Shown in pieces: positions 27,754 to 36,747 of a stretch of DNA of 64,000 bases (positions are counted from its first letter, which is position 1; each line of letters starts with the position of its first letter). The notes below the pieces were generated by a model that had not been told where the DNA came from, did not search any database, and saw only the letters and a list, made by a program, of their open reading frames with translations. This stretch comes from Pseudanabaena galeata CCNP1313 (GTDB lineage: Bacteria > Cyanobacteriota > Cyanobacteriia > Pseudanabaenales > Pseudanabaenaceae). A program made the translations under genes and the position numbers. Location: positions 4,764,501-4,828,500 of the forward strand of contig NZ_CP112874.1 of NCBI RefSeq assembly GCF_029910235.1, given 5' to 3'.

Positions 27754-27806
27754 ATTTGGCTTAAGACGGCGCTAATAGCTATCTACAATACTTTGCTCAA
27801 ACCCGA

Positions 27807-27857
27807 ACCAAGGAATTTTTGGAAAGTGGTAGAAAGTACCACTTCCCAAAAATTTCT
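27807..27857. repeat. Palindrome with conserved flanks, variable stem (type 2, copy 2)
   Basis: Near-perfect 23-bp stem (CAAGGAATTTTTGGAAAGTGG with its complement). Flanks GCTCAAACCCGAACCAAG and TCGTTTGATCG match the palindrome at 7660 although the stems differ. It lies upstream of the REC-HK gene. Confidence 0.65.
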
Positions 27858-27963
27858 TGAGATTCGTTTGATCGTTAATTACTGTAACTTTACAGACATA
27901 GGTTATACCAACTCAAAAAAAGTTGTCACACTTTTTTAAATTACAACTCAAACCTAGCAAGGG

Positions 27964-28126
27964 TTTTAAAAACACAAAGTGACTTAGCCATTTTGTGTTT
28001 TGGTATTAACTGACTATATCTTCTATTCTGACAGGTTTTCATTTACCATGGCTTAAGTACTTGTACAAAGTAATTTATCTAAATTTTGTAAGGTTGTACC
28101 CCGTAGGGGCGCAACCTTACAAAATT
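27964..28126. repeat. Two hairpins in the gap before the Ppx/GppA gene
   Basis: The AAACACAAA / TTTTGTGTTTTGGTATTA hairpin (about 27970-28008) repeats the one at 17144. A second, nearly perfect 21-bp stem around GTA lies at 28082-28126, 33 bases before the ATG, and could affect translation. No gene is seen in 27754-28158. Confidence 0.6.
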
Positions 28127-28158
28127 CGGGTTTGCAATTAATTTCGCGGAAATAGCCC

Positions 28159-29745
28159 ATGACTTCAGATGTCAAAACTCTAGCAGCGATCGATGTTGGC
28201 ACAAATTCCATTCATATGGTGATTGTGCAAATTCAGACTTCGATCCCTAGTTTTAGTGTGATTGAGTCAGAGAAGGCGACCGTGAGACTAGGAGAGCGCT
28301 GCGCTCAAACAGGAAACTTGACTGAAGATGCGATGAAGCGATCGCTAGAAGCTCTAAAGCGCTGTCAAGAGATTTGTCGTACTTTTAAGGTTGAAGAAAT
28401 CGTGGCTGTAGCGACCAGTGCGACAAGAGAGGCTCCTAATGGGCATGATTTTATCCGCCGCATTTATGAAGAAATAGGCTTGCATGTTGAAGTTATCTCA
28501 GGACAGGAGGAAGCCAGACGCATCTATTTAGGTGTCATTTCGGCGATGGAACTCAAGGATGAGCCGCATCTTCTGATTGATATTGGGGGTGGTTCTACGG
28601 AAATGATCTTGGGCGATGGTCGCGATCCGATGCATCTTAGTAGTACGAAGATTGGCGCTGTTAGGTTAACGGATTTGTTTGTCAAAACTGATCCCATTTC
28701 CCAAACGGAATACGATCGCCTATTGGGTTATATTCTTGGTTCGATTGAGCGCCCCACCGATGATTTGAGATTGTTGCTTAAGAACAAACTTGAGGGTAAA
28801 ACGTTAAAGGCGATCGGTACATCTGGCACTATTGAGACGTTGATCTCTTTACATGCCAAGGAAAAGCTAGGATTAGTTCCTAATCCTCTGCAAGGTTATG
28901 AGCTTCCCTTTACTGATTTAGAAAATATCGTCTGGCGGTTACGTCGAGCGAATTTAGAAGAACGCACAGTCATGGTTCGGCAAAAGAGAGCCGAGATTAT
29001 CCTAGCGGGAGCTGTAGTTCTTTTGGAAACCATGCGCCTCTTGGGAGTTCCCAAAATCATGCTCTGTCAGCGAGCCTTGCGTGAAGGCGTGGTGGTGGAT
29101 TGGATGATCCGTCATGGCTATATTGAGGATGGGTGGCGCTATCAAAGCACAGTTCGCGATCGCAGTATTCTCAAACTTGCTGATAAATATGGCATTGATA
29201 CGAAATACGCCAAACATGTGGCGGAACATGCGCTGAGCTTATTCGATCAAACAAAGGGGATTTTCCATGAGTGGGGTGATGATGAGAGGCATCTGCTCTG
29301 GGCGGCGGCGATGCTGCATAACGCAGGGCATCACGTTAGCCACGATGCTCACCACAAGCATTCCTATTATTTGATTCGTAATGGTGAGTTATTGGGATAT
29401 ACCGAGTCTGAGATTGAGGCGATCGCCAATCTCGCTCGTTATCACCGTAAGAGTGAACCCAAGAAAAAACATGACAATTTCCAGCGTTTAGATAATGAGC
29501 ATTTAAAGTTATTTGTACGTCAAGCGAGTACGTTTTTGCGTTTAGCGACAGCCCTTGATCGTCGGCAAATTGGCGCGATCGCCACGATTCGGGTAGTTTG
29601 TAATCCGCGTACTCGTACTTGCTCGTTACAACTCACCCCTAGGCAGCCCCATGATCCCTGTACCCTAGAGCTTTGGAGTCTTGATTATAAGAAACAGCCC
29701 TTTGAGGCTCAGTTTAACGTTACGCTGTCAGTGTCCTTAGAGTAG
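28159..29745 (+). CDS. ppx: Ppx/GppA family exopolyphosphatase
   Basis: 528 residues. The N-terminal actin-fold Ppx/GppA domain (AAIDVGTNSIHMVIVQI, VATSATREAPNG, LLIDIGGGSTEMILG, GTSGTIETL) removes phosphate from polyphosphate or hydrolyses pppGpp. The C-terminal part (about 335-500) is an HD-type domain with AAMLHNAGHHVSHDAHHKHSYYLI. This length matches long Ppx enzymes. Which of the two substrates is used cannot be decided here, though cyanobacterial members are usually called exopolyphosphatases. It fits functionally with phosphate uptake but is not linked to pst. Confidence 0.9.
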   Translation: MTSDVKTLAAIDVGTNSIHMVIVQIQTSIPSFSVIESEKATVRLGERCAQTGNLTEDAMKRSLEALKRCQEICRTFKVEEIVAVATSATREAPNGHDFIRRIYEEIGLHVEVISGQEEARRIYLGVISAMELKDEPHLLIDIGGGSTEMILGDGRDPMHLSSTKIGAVRLTDLFVKTDPISQTEYDRLLGYILGSIERPTDDLRLLLKNKLEGKTLKAIGTSGTIETLISLHAKEKLGLVPNPLQGYELPFTDLENIVWRLRRANLEERTVMVRQKRAEIILAGAVVLLETMRLLGVPKIMLCQRALREGVVVDWMIRHGYIEDGWRYQSTVRDRSILKLADKYGIDTKYAKHVAEHALSLFDQTKGIFHEWGDDERHLLWAAAMLHNAGHHVSHDAHHKHSYYLIRNGELLGYTESEIEAIANLARYHRKSEPKKKHDNFQRLDNEHLKLFVRQASTFLRLATALDRRQIGAIATIRVVCNPRTRTCSLQLTPRQPHDPCTLELWSLDYKKQPFEAQFNVTLSVSLE

Positions 29746-29777
29746 AGAGGGTTGGCATTAATCGCCAACCCTCTCTA
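29743..29777. terminator. Hairpin after ppx, before the antiporter
   Basis: Perfect 14-bp stem TAGAGAGGGTTGGC with loop ATTAATC. Its left arm includes the ppx stop codon, and it lies 18 bp ahead of the antiporter ATG, so it may end ppx transcription or modulate the antiporter's leader. Confidence 0.55.
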
Positions 29778-29794
29778 CTAATGAGATTTATGTT

Positions 29795-31777
29795 ATGGAA
29801 GGCTCCCTCTCTTTAATCATTATTATTGCGATCGCCGCAGGTATTTTTGCCCGTGTCATAGCGAATTTTTTTCGTGTGCCGAGCATTGTATTTCTGCTGA
29901 TTTTTGGCGTGGCACTGGGGGGGAATGGCTTAAATTTGGTGCAGCCGCGCCTATTGGGGGATGGCTTAGAGGCGATCGTTTCGATTTCTGTGGCTCTGAT
30001 TTTGTTTGATGGGGGACTGAATCTGCAACTAAAGGAACTGGGTAAGGTTTCGGCAAGTTTACGCAATTTAATTACAATTGGAACCTTGATCACCCTAATT
30101 GGTGGTGGGATTGCCGCCTATTGGTTGAGTGAGTTTCCTTGGACGATCGCCTTTTTATATGCGGCTTTAGTCGTAGTCACTGGCCCCACGGTCGTTAATC
30201 CAATCGTGGAAGAAGTGGGACTCGATCGCCGCCTTGCCACAATTTTAGAAGGGGAAGGAGTGCTAATTGATGCGATCGGTTCGGTGCTAGCCGTGGTCGT
30301 CCTTGATGTTGCCTTAAACCCAACTTCTAGCGCCTTTGCGGTGGTTAGTGACTTGGGATTGCGGCTAGGGGTTGGCGGTGTGTTAGGGGCGATCGCTGGA
30401 TGGTTATTGGGTAAATTTTTGCAACGGGCTACATTTCTTGCCGAAGATACTAAAAGTGCGGTGGTTGTGGCGGCGGTATTAGGGCTATTCGGCATTGCTC
30501 AAGAAATCCAAAGTGAATCGGGACTAACAGCCGTGGTCTTGATGGGAATCGTCTTACGGGCTTCTGACATTCCCAATAGCCGCGCCTTGCTTAAATTTAA
30601 GAGTCAACTCGTGGCTCTCATGGTTTCCGTTCTATTTATTTTACTCTCAGCAAATCTTTCCATTCCCAGTATCTTTGCCCTTGGCTGGGGCGGGGTGCAG
30701 ACAGTTCTCTTTCTAATGTTTATTGTCCGTCCGATCAATGTGATTGTCAGCACATGGAATAGCAGCTTCACTTGGCGACAAAAAGCTTTCTTGTCATGGT
30801 GTGCGCCGAGAGGAATTGTGGCGGCTTCGGTCGCTTCGCTCTTTTCGATTTTATTAACCGAACGCGGAGTCAATGGTGGGGAATCGATTAAGGCGTTGGT
30901 CTTCCTGACGATCGCGATGACGGTGTTTTTGCAAGGACTATCCGCCAAATTGGTGGCAAAACTTCTAGGACTCAATCAGCCTGATATTTCTGGATTGGTG
31001 GTTGTTGGCAGTAATCCAATTGGGATTTTGGTGGCGCGACTATTTCAAGCGAATGGACAACGTGTAGCAATCATTGACACTAGTGCAGAACTTTGTAAAC
31101 AAGCTGCTGAGTATAATATTCCCGCTTTTGTGAGCAATGGTTTAGATGCGAAGTCTCTGGCTGAGGCAGGGCTTGACTCGGTGGGAACCTTTGTGGCGCT
31201 GACGATTAATACCGATGTGAATATCGTGATTGCTCAAATTGCTGCAAAGGAGTTTAATCCGCCTAAGGTATTTGCTGTTTATATCAAAGAGGCGGAGAGC
31301 GATCGCAATGGTGAACCTGAAGTCCAGCAAGCTTTTAGCGCCCGTGTTCCGATTAAGACTTGGAATCAATATGTTCTGCAACGGGAAGTAAGAGTTGGCG
31401 AATTTTTGCTCACGGAAGAAGAACTGCAAGAGCAGTTAAATCGTTTTAATACGATGTTTAATGCAGGAATATTACTGCCATTGCTGTTTGAGCGCAAAGG
31501 TCAATTACAAATTGTATCCGCCGATATGATATGGGAAAAAGGCGATCGCATTTTATATTTGCTATATACTCCTAAAGCTTTACCCCCTGCTCCATCTGAA
31601 GTTCTCCCACCCAATACCCTAGACATTACGCCAATGGTTCTTTCGGATCTGGACATTGCCCAAAAGACTAGTGATTCTAATGGATTTGGTTCACGCAGTA
31701 AAAATGATGAGGTTGTTTCTAGCCCAGATTATTTCTTGAAGATGGCAAAGGATATTTTAAATAGGCGATCGCCTTAA
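29795..31777 (+). CDS. Na+/H+ (cation/proton) antiporter with TrkA-N domain
   Basis: 660 residues. About 12 membrane helices (1-390) of the CPA1/NhaP type, with the FDGGLNL and GPTVVNPIVEEVGLDRR...LIDAIGSVLAVVVLD ion-site region. A cytoplasmic TrkA-N/RCK-like domain follows (about 400-520; VVVGSNPIGILVARLFQANGQRVAIID, a dinucleotide-binding fold). The C-terminal tail after 590 is Pro/Ser-rich. It exchanges Na+ or K+ for protons, probably in the plasma membrane. Its last codons overlap the stop of the converging DUF5615 gene. Confidence 0.88.
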   Translation: MEGSLSLIIIIAIAAGIFARVIANFFRVPSIVFLLIFGVALGGNGLNLVQPRLLGDGLEAIVSISVALILFDGGLNLQLKELGKVSASLRNLITIGTLITLIGGGIAAYWLSEFPWTIAFLYAALVVVTGPTVVNPIVEEVGLDRRLATILEGEGVLIDAIGSVLAVVVLDVALNPTSSAFAVVSDLGLRLGVGGVLGAIAGWLLGKFLQRATFLAEDTKSAVVVAAVLGLFGIAQEIQSESGLTAVVLMGIVLRASDIPNSRALLKFKSQLVALMVSVLFILLSANLSIPSIFALGWGGVQTVLFLMFIVRPINVIVSTWNSSFTWRQKAFLSWCAPRGIVAASVASLFSILLTERGVNGGESIKALVFLTIAMTVFLQGLSAKLVAKLLGLNQPDISGLVVVGSNPIGILVARLFQANGQRVAIIDTSAELCKQAAEYNIPAFVSNGLDAKSLAEAGLDSVGTFVALTINTDVNIVIAQIAAKEFNPPKVFAVYIKEAESDRNGEPEVQQAFSARVPIKTWNQYVLQREVRVGEFLLTEEELQEQLNRFNTMFNAGILLPLLFERKGQLQIVSADMIWEKGDRILYLLYTPKALPPAPSEVLPPNTLDITPMVLSDLDIAQKTSDSNGFGSRSKNDEVVSSPDYFLKMAKDILNRRSP

Positions 31778-32118
31778 ATGTAAAGCAATTGATTAGCAAT
31801 TTCATCGGCTGTCAGGGTATCGAGAAGCATGGCAACCCTTTCGGCAATTTCATAGGGGTTTCTCCGTTTGGCGATTATGATTCCTGCGTGTGTCTGGTTG
31901 TTCAAGACATAACTCGTATGTAGTTTTTCAAAATCGAGTCGGTTGTGGGTTAGCATACAACGCCCCATTGATGCTGCGAAAGCTAGTTGTTGGGGATCGA
32001 GTTCGCCTAAAGTTCTCTGCTGTCTTGCTGTAGTTGCGTCCAATCCTCTAGCGATGAGTAGGGTGGCAACTAGAATATCCACATCTTCATCGATGTAAAT
32101 TTGAGCAAAAATAGTCAT
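31774..32118 (-). CDS. DUF5615 PIN-like protein
   Basis: 114 residues. DUF5615 is a PIN-like, probably RNase-type fold found as toxin-like partner of DUF433. Acidic residues of the expected site are in YIDEDVDI, THNRLDFEKLH and MLLDTLTADE. The start overlaps the DUF433 stop by four bases (ATGA), showing translational coupling. No experiment for this family is known to me that fixes its target. Confidence 0.85.
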   Translation of the reverse strand: MTIFAQIYIDEDVDILVATLLIARGLDATTARQQRTLGELDPQQLAFAASMGRCMLTHNRLDFEKLHTSYVLNNQTHAGIIIAKRRNPYEIAERVAMLLDTLTADEIANQLLYI

Positions 32119-32408
32119 CTTTGATTTAGTCTTGCTTTGATAAGTGGATGCACTAGCTCATCGGGGACGTGATTGCGTTCGATGTATTCGTTGATTTCTG
32201 CTTGGTTGTCTAGGTAAAAGCTAAGGGCATCAAAGATTTGTGCGAGATTTAGGTGTGGTAAGTGTAATGGAATCTCTTCTGGTCTAATTCCTAAGCGCCA
32301 GTTTTCAACGATCGCTCTAACGGGTGTTCTGGTTCCTTCGATGATTGGTTCACCTGAGAGGATTTCAGGGTTACGGGTGACATGACGGGAGATAGTTGCT
32401 GTTTTCAT
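32115..32408 (-). CDS. DUF433 antitoxin-like protein
   Basis: 97 residues from ATG 32408; an upstream TTG extension is unlikely. The signature ISRHVTRNPEILSGEPIIEGTRTPVRAIVENW is typical of DUF433, a helix-turn-helix-like VapB-type antitoxin family that pairs with DUF5615. It probably binds DNA and neutralises its partner. Confidence 0.87.
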   Translation of the reverse strand: MKTATISRHVTRNPEILSGEPIIEGTRTPVRAIVENWRLGIRPEEIPLHLPHLNLAQIFDALSFYLDNQAEINEYIERNHVPDELVHPLIKARLNQR

Positions 32409-32474
32409 GTGGGTTAGCTTTCTAATTTGCAAACTCTAGATTGATCGATTAGAGGATATCGACTCTGATAATTT

Positions 32475-32693
32475 TTACCATTGGATTTCTCCTCGCACTA
32501 GTTTTTCTTCGTAGTCTTCTAGATTTTTGAGATAGTCGTGAAGGTCTGCAAATACTTGTCTAGCAGGATAGCCAATTACTTCGCCACTGGTTAGATCGCG
32601 ATCGCGTGCTTCAACTTCTTCGAGCCAGCCGTTTGTAATGCGATCGCTCAGAAGTTCTTCTATTTCCTGACGCAAGGCGCGATAGTTGGACAT
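32475..32693 (-). CDS. Addiction-module antitoxin-like protein (PF09720 type)
   Basis: 72 residues. The segment GWLEEVEARDRDLTSGEVIGYPARQVFADL matches the pattern of the unstable-antitoxin family PF09720 (W-E-E-R-GE-P-EV). Such antitoxins normally precede a RelE/ParE toxin, but none follows here. It starts 4 bp after the xisI stop, so it is probably the last gene of the NACHT-xisH-xisI operon. The family match is by eye. Confidence 0.65.
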   Translation of the reverse strand: MSNYRALRQEIEELLSDRITNGWLEEVEARDRDLTSGEVIGYPARQVFADLHDYLKNLEDYEEKLVRGEIQW

Positions 32694-32697
32694 ATAT

Positions 32698-33030
32698 TTA
32701 AGCTACTCCATAGCCTGTATAGGGTCTTTTGTAGGGAGGATGTAAACCTAGAACAATGTCTTCTCTGGGAATACCGAATTCTATTAACTCTTGTCCTACG
32801 TCAATATCAGTTGTGTTTTGCTGTAGCCAGATTTTTCCGTCTTTGATGTCGAAATGCAGAACCGTATGATAGACACGCTTCAAGCCTTTCCAGCCAATAC
32901 GCATCAGTTGATAGCGATCGCGCACGGTGTCAAAAATCAACTCACTCTGTACATCGTCTTGAATTTTAAAATGACTATGCCTTTCCAGAAGATTTTGAAT
33001 GTATAGACGGTAATTTTCTAGTTTATCCAT
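32698..33030 (-). CDS. xisI: XisI-family protein
   Basis: 110 residues. XisI was named as a control factor for fdxN-element excision in Anabaena and always pairs with XisH. Diagnostic motifs are YRLYIQNLLERH, DRYQLMRIGWKGLKRVYHTVLHFDIKDGKIWLQQNTTD and the C-terminal GLHPPYKRPYTGYGVA. Its start overlaps xisH by 13 bp. No fdxN element or integrase is seen nearby, so an excision role is doubtful here. Confidence 0.93.
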   Translation of the reverse strand: MDKLENYRLYIQNLLERHSHFKIQDDVQSELIFDTVRDRYQLMRIGWKGLKRVYHTVLHFDIKDGKIWLQQNTTDIDVGQELIEFGIPREDIVLGLHPPYKRPYTGYGVA

Positions 33031-33434
33031 TTGATTATCTCCTCAGCGATGGGTTCATAAACAATCAGCTTTAATTGATAGCGATCGATTGATGCTTGGG
33101 CAAAGCTGCTTTGAAAAAATGTTTCGTAGGCATCTAGGGGAATTGCTAAATAAAGTTGGCGATCGGGTTCATTTACTTCTAGCATAATTCTATAGTTTAG
33201 AAATTGCCCCAGTGCTGTATGAAAGTCGCTAATGGCGGATGTGCTGATGAAGCTTTTAATTTCAACTGCAATTTTTTGTTGATCTCGTTCGGCGGCGATC
33301 AAGCGCTCGGCAGCTAGGTCAATCTTAACTTTAACTTCTTCCCATTCAAGTTCTAGGGGGTCGTTAGTTATTTGCCAATGGTCTTTTTCTAACCCTCGTC
33401 TAACTGCATCATGAAAGAGATCTTTTGCTGACAT
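33018..33434 (-). CDS. xisH: XisH-family putative nuclease
   Basis: 138 residues. XisH is assigned to the PD-(D/E)XK nuclease-like superfamily; the likely site is Asp in VKIDLAAERLI and the E-x-K of KIAVEIKSF, followed by the conserved SAISDFHTALGQFLNYR helix. It begins 9 bp after the NACHT gene stop and overlaps xisI by 13 bp, which makes co-translation of all three probable. Whether it cuts DNA has not been shown for this protein. Confidence 0.92.
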   Translation of the reverse strand: MSAKDLFHDAVRRGLEKDHWQITNDPLELEWEEVKVKIDLAAERLIAAERDQQKIAVEIKSFISTSAISDFHTALGQFLNYRIMLEVNEPDRQLYLAIPLDAYETFFQSSFAQASIDRYQLKLIVYEPIAEEIIKWIN

Positions 33435-33443
33435 TTTACTTTT

Positions 33444-36400
33444 TTACTCCTCATCGGCGCTAAATCCATCAAGAAAGGCGACTCCAGCCTTGAGAAATAC
33501 GCTGTTTTCGGCGTAATGTTTGACAATTTCGCTAATTGTGGCTTTACCGCCATTTAGCCAACGCTCAGGGTTGAGGAGTTGCTGACGGAAGGTTGCCCAT
33601 CTATTAGGTTGGTTGTTTTGAATTTCTTTAAATTCTGCTTCGATAATGTCTTTGGCTTCGGCTTCGGTTGCGGTGGGATGAGTTTTTTGTAAGTTGGCGA
33701 GGACTTGGGTTATTTCGTTTATTGTCTGTAGCAAGGCTGGATCGTTGGCATATTTTTTGCCAATGGCTTGACCAGAATTTTTGCCAATGACTTGTCCATA
33801 GTTTTTTTCAACTATTTGGACAACTTCTGAATTTATGTTGTATTTTCCAGTTTCTGACATGGTTTTGAGTGTTTGATGGATTTCTTGTAATATCTTCTCT
33901 ACAGGATTAGCATAATTTTCTGTTTCCTGCAAAGGTGTATTGTAGATCGCGTAGTTGTAGTATTTGCATCGGGCTTGGATGGCGGTGATGACTGAGAGGG
34001 CTTGTTGGCTGGATTCTGTGGGGATGAGGGTGAGGAGATGGGGGAGTTGTTGGGTAAGGGTGGGTAAGTTGCGAGCATCTTTAGCAATTTTTTCTAATTC
34101 TTCGACCGCCGCTACTCGCACGTAAGACTTTTCATCTTTGAGTGCTTTAATAGAAACTTCAATTACTTCTGTATTAATAATTTCCACAAAATTATCTTCG
34201 ACCTCAGAATTTATATCTTTAGATACTTGAATGGGAGATTCAAAAGCAATGAGAGATTCGATATTTCTATCACTGCTATTTTTGCCAAGTATCTCTGCAA
34301 CACTCCTACGCAAATCAGTCTCATTCGTTCTGAGACTAAAAAGGAGTGATTCAATAGCTTTGGTACTAGCAGATGCTAGCGAGTGACAAATTACATTGGA
34401 ATTTTCGTCTTTGAGCTCTTTAAAAAGAAGTTCTACAGGTTTTCCATCAACAATTTTGCTTAGTGTCCATTCTGCCCTTAATCTAACTCTATAGTCTTCA
34501 TCTTGAAGCACTTGAATGAGATGCTTAATAACTTTGTTGCTGCCAATTTTAACCAATGCTTCTGTTGCTTTCCTACGAACATCAAAATCTTTATCCTTAA
34601 ACAATCGAATTAGTGGAATAATACTTTTATCACTTCCAATATCGCCCAATATCTCAGCCGAATTCCAACGAACCTCAGCATATTCATCGTCAAGGGATTG
34701 AATCAAAGACTCAACAACTTTATCACCACCAATCCTACCCAAAGCCTCTGCTGCATTTATACAAACAAAAGAATCTTCATCTTTAAGTGATTGAATAAGA
34801 AACTCAACAGCTATATCATCACCAATTTTACCCAAAGCCCCAACTGCATTTATACGCACATAAGAATCTACATCTTTAAGTGCTTGAATAAGAGGTTCAA
34901 TGACATTTCTACTGCCAATCCTGCCCAATGCATCCACTACATTGATTCGTACATAAGAATCTTTACTTTTTAAACACTCGATGAGTACTTCAGCAGCTTT
35001 ATTGCTTCTAATCTTTACTAATGCTTCAGATGTTTTCCAAAAAATATAGCGATTATCTTCTTTTATTGTTTGAATGAGAAATTCGATCTTAACATCAGAT
35101 CTCGTTTCTCCTAAAAGCTCGATCGCATATAACTTAGGAATTTTCCGTTCTTCAATTTCCCTCAACAACAACCCAACAGTCTTCTCCTGAAACCCATACT
35201 TCACAGCCCCAGCCAACCTCGCCCCCAACCGTAAATCCACCTCCAGCGCCAGTCTCACCACCCGCACCGCCTGCTCCTCACTCTCCACCAACTCCAACAT
35301 CAACGCCAAAGGTTCCGTCCATTTCAAATAATTGAGATAGATCTGCCGTAACCGCGCATCACTCAAACTCGGCAACAGCCCCAACAACCACTCCGCCGCA
35401 TAATATTCCTGAATCAACTGATGCCGAAACTCAATGCGGTCATTGCTAATCTGAATCAAATGATGCTTCAGCAAATCCTCCAGCCACCGCACCGCACAAT
35501 CATCCGCAAACTCCACTTTCCCCCGCAAAAACTCCACCAAAATCTGCTCCGCCTCCCGTCGCGAAATTGCCACCTGCAATTCCGTCAGATTTTCGCCACA
35601 GGTCATCTTAAACGCTAGATACTGCAACAACCGCCCCCACCATGCCCGCGAATCCTTCGATAGCGTCACATCCTGCTTAATTCTGTCCCCATAACCCACC
35701 GTAAAAGCACGAAACACCATCCCCAAATTCGGTGGAATCTGCTCTGACTGCTGAAACAACGAACAAAGCATCCATAACAACAAAGGCGTTTGCCCAAACT
35801 CCCGCAACCGTCCCGACAACTGCCGCAACAACCTCTCCCCCTGTGTCGGCAAATACGCCATCACAAACTGCTGCATCTGCGGTTCCGTCAAAGGCTGCAT
35901 CTCTAGCCGCTTCGCAATCCCCAAATCCCCACCTGCACTCAACTCCCGCGTCGTAAAAATCATCGGGCAAGTTTTTTGATAAAGCTCCCGAAAGAGATTT
36001 ACTTGAGCGCGACCGCGATCCGATGGCAACTCATTCACCCCATCCACCAAAAGCAACAAACGCCCCTGACGCAATAGCTGCTTAATCCCCGCCTCATCGA
36101 TATCCAAAGCAGGATCGTGTTTATGCATAAAGGCAAGAATGCGATCGCATACAGACGACTCATTCGCCTCCGAGGGCAAATACCGCAACTCCACTAACAC
36201 AGGAATTTTCGCGTTGCGATCGCTTAACGCAATTTCCGCCTCCTGCAACAACAACCGCGCCAAAGCCGTAGACTTCCCCGATCCTGGTCTACCCACCAGC
36301 AACACATGCTCCGCCGCATACTTACAGATCCCCTCCAGCACAGGCAACCGCTCAATTTTTTCCTTCTTTTCCTCTTCCCCTTTTTCCTTTTGACTTTCTA

Positions 36401-36596
36401 CTTTTTCCTTGTCCACCGTCTGCACCATTAGGTCTAAAGCAGAGCCAAAATCAAAAAAAGCAGGTGCAATCTGCTCACGCTCTACCCGTTGCGCTTCCCG
36501 TCCCGTCGCATCCGTCAGCGTATACAAACGCCACCACTGCTGATAAGCACTTACCAGCGATCGTAAATAACCATCAAAACAAATCTCTACACCCAT
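33444..36596 (-). CDS. NACHT NTPase with HEAT repeats (STAND-type)
   Basis: 1050 residues from ATG 36596 (MGVEICFDGYLRSL); a TTG 12 codons earlier is less likely. A short N-terminal helical region is followed by a Lys/Glu-rich linker (61-81), the NACHT domain with P-loop GRPGSGKST (102-110) and Walker B LLLLVDGVNELP (about 180-191), a winged-helix region, then about eight HEAT-like repeats (roughly 490-760, pattern D-x-x-VR-x-A-x-ALG-x-IG). The C-terminus, ending in TISEIVKHYAENSVFLKAGVAF, is shared by many cyanobacterial NACHT proteins. STAND NTPases sense invaders and oligomerise to switch on an effector; here the effector could be XisH. It leads the operon. Confidence 0.85.
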   Translation of the reverse strand: MGVEICFDGYLRSLVSAYQQWWRLYTLTDATGREAQRVEREQIAPAFFDFGSALDLMVQTVDKEKVESQKEKGEEEKKEKIERLPVLEGICKYAAEHVLLVGRPGSGKSTALARLLLQEAEIALSDRNAKIPVLVELRYLPSEANESSVCDRILAFMHKHDPALDIDEAGIKQLLRQGRLLLLVDGVNELPSDRGRAQVNLFRELYQKTCPMIFTTRELSAGGDLGIAKRLEMQPLTEPQMQQFVMAYLPTQGERLLRQLSGRLREFGQTPLLLWMLCSLFQQSEQIPPNLGMVFRAFTVGYGDRIKQDVTLSKDSRAWWGRLLQYLAFKMTCGENLTELQVAISRREAEQILVEFLRGKVEFADDCAVRWLEDLLKHHLIQISNDRIEFRHQLIQEYYAAEWLLGLLPSLSDARLRQIYLNYLKWTEPLALMLELVESEEQAVRVVRLALEVDLRLGARLAGAVKYGFQEKTVGLLLREIEERKIPKLYAIELLGETRSDVKIEFLIQTIKEDNRYIFWKTSEALVKIRSNKAAEVLIECLKSKDSYVRINVVDALGRIGSRNVIEPLIQALKDVDSYVRINAVGALGKIGDDIAVEFLIQSLKDEDSFVCINAAEALGRIGGDKVVESLIQSLDDEYAEVRWNSAEILGDIGSDKSIIPLIRLFKDKDFDVRRKATEALVKIGSNKVIKHLIQVLQDEDYRVRLRAEWTLSKIVDGKPVELLFKELKDENSNVICHSLASASTKAIESLLFSLRTNETDLRRSVAEILGKNSSDRNIESLIAFESPIQVSKDINSEVEDNFVEIINTEVIEVSIKALKDEKSYVRVAAVEELEKIAKDARNLPTLTQQLPHLLTLIPTESSQQALSVITAIQARCKYYNYAIYNTPLQETENYANPVEKILQEIHQTLKTMSETGKYNINSEVVQIVEKNYGQVIGKNSGQAIGKKYANDPALLQTINEITQVLANLQKTHPTATEAEAKDIIEAEFKEIQNNQPNRWATFRQQLLNPERWLNGGKATISEIVKHYAENSVFLKAGVAFLDGFSADEE

Positions 36597-36712
36597 GCCG
36601 TAAATCAACCCCGTAGGACATAGCGGCGACAATATCTTCGCGTCAGGAATTGGAACAATATTAGCTCAAATTTTCAAGTTAAAATATCCCGATTGAAATA
36701 GCGATCGCCCCC
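36556..36712. repeat. NACHT 5' end plus upstream region (boundary repeat 1)
   Basis: This segment holds the first 14 codons of the intact NACHT gene (minus strand) and about 115 bp upstream of its ATG. Parts of it recur at 37301-37343, 39736-39877 and 39949-40038. It also contains the divergent promoter region for the gene starting at 36748. Confidence 0.8.
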
Positions 36713-36747
36713 AAACACAACCACAAACAACTAAAAGCAAAATACTT

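Noticed and set aside
32698-33434. xisH/xisI as part of an fdxN-type excisable element
   Set aside because: No xisF-like recombinase, no interrupted nif gene and no matching att repeats are seen in the window.
35677-35970. ORFs opposite or out of frame within the NACHT gene
   Set aside because: Low-complexity products and a conserved NACHT domain on the other frame show they are shadows.
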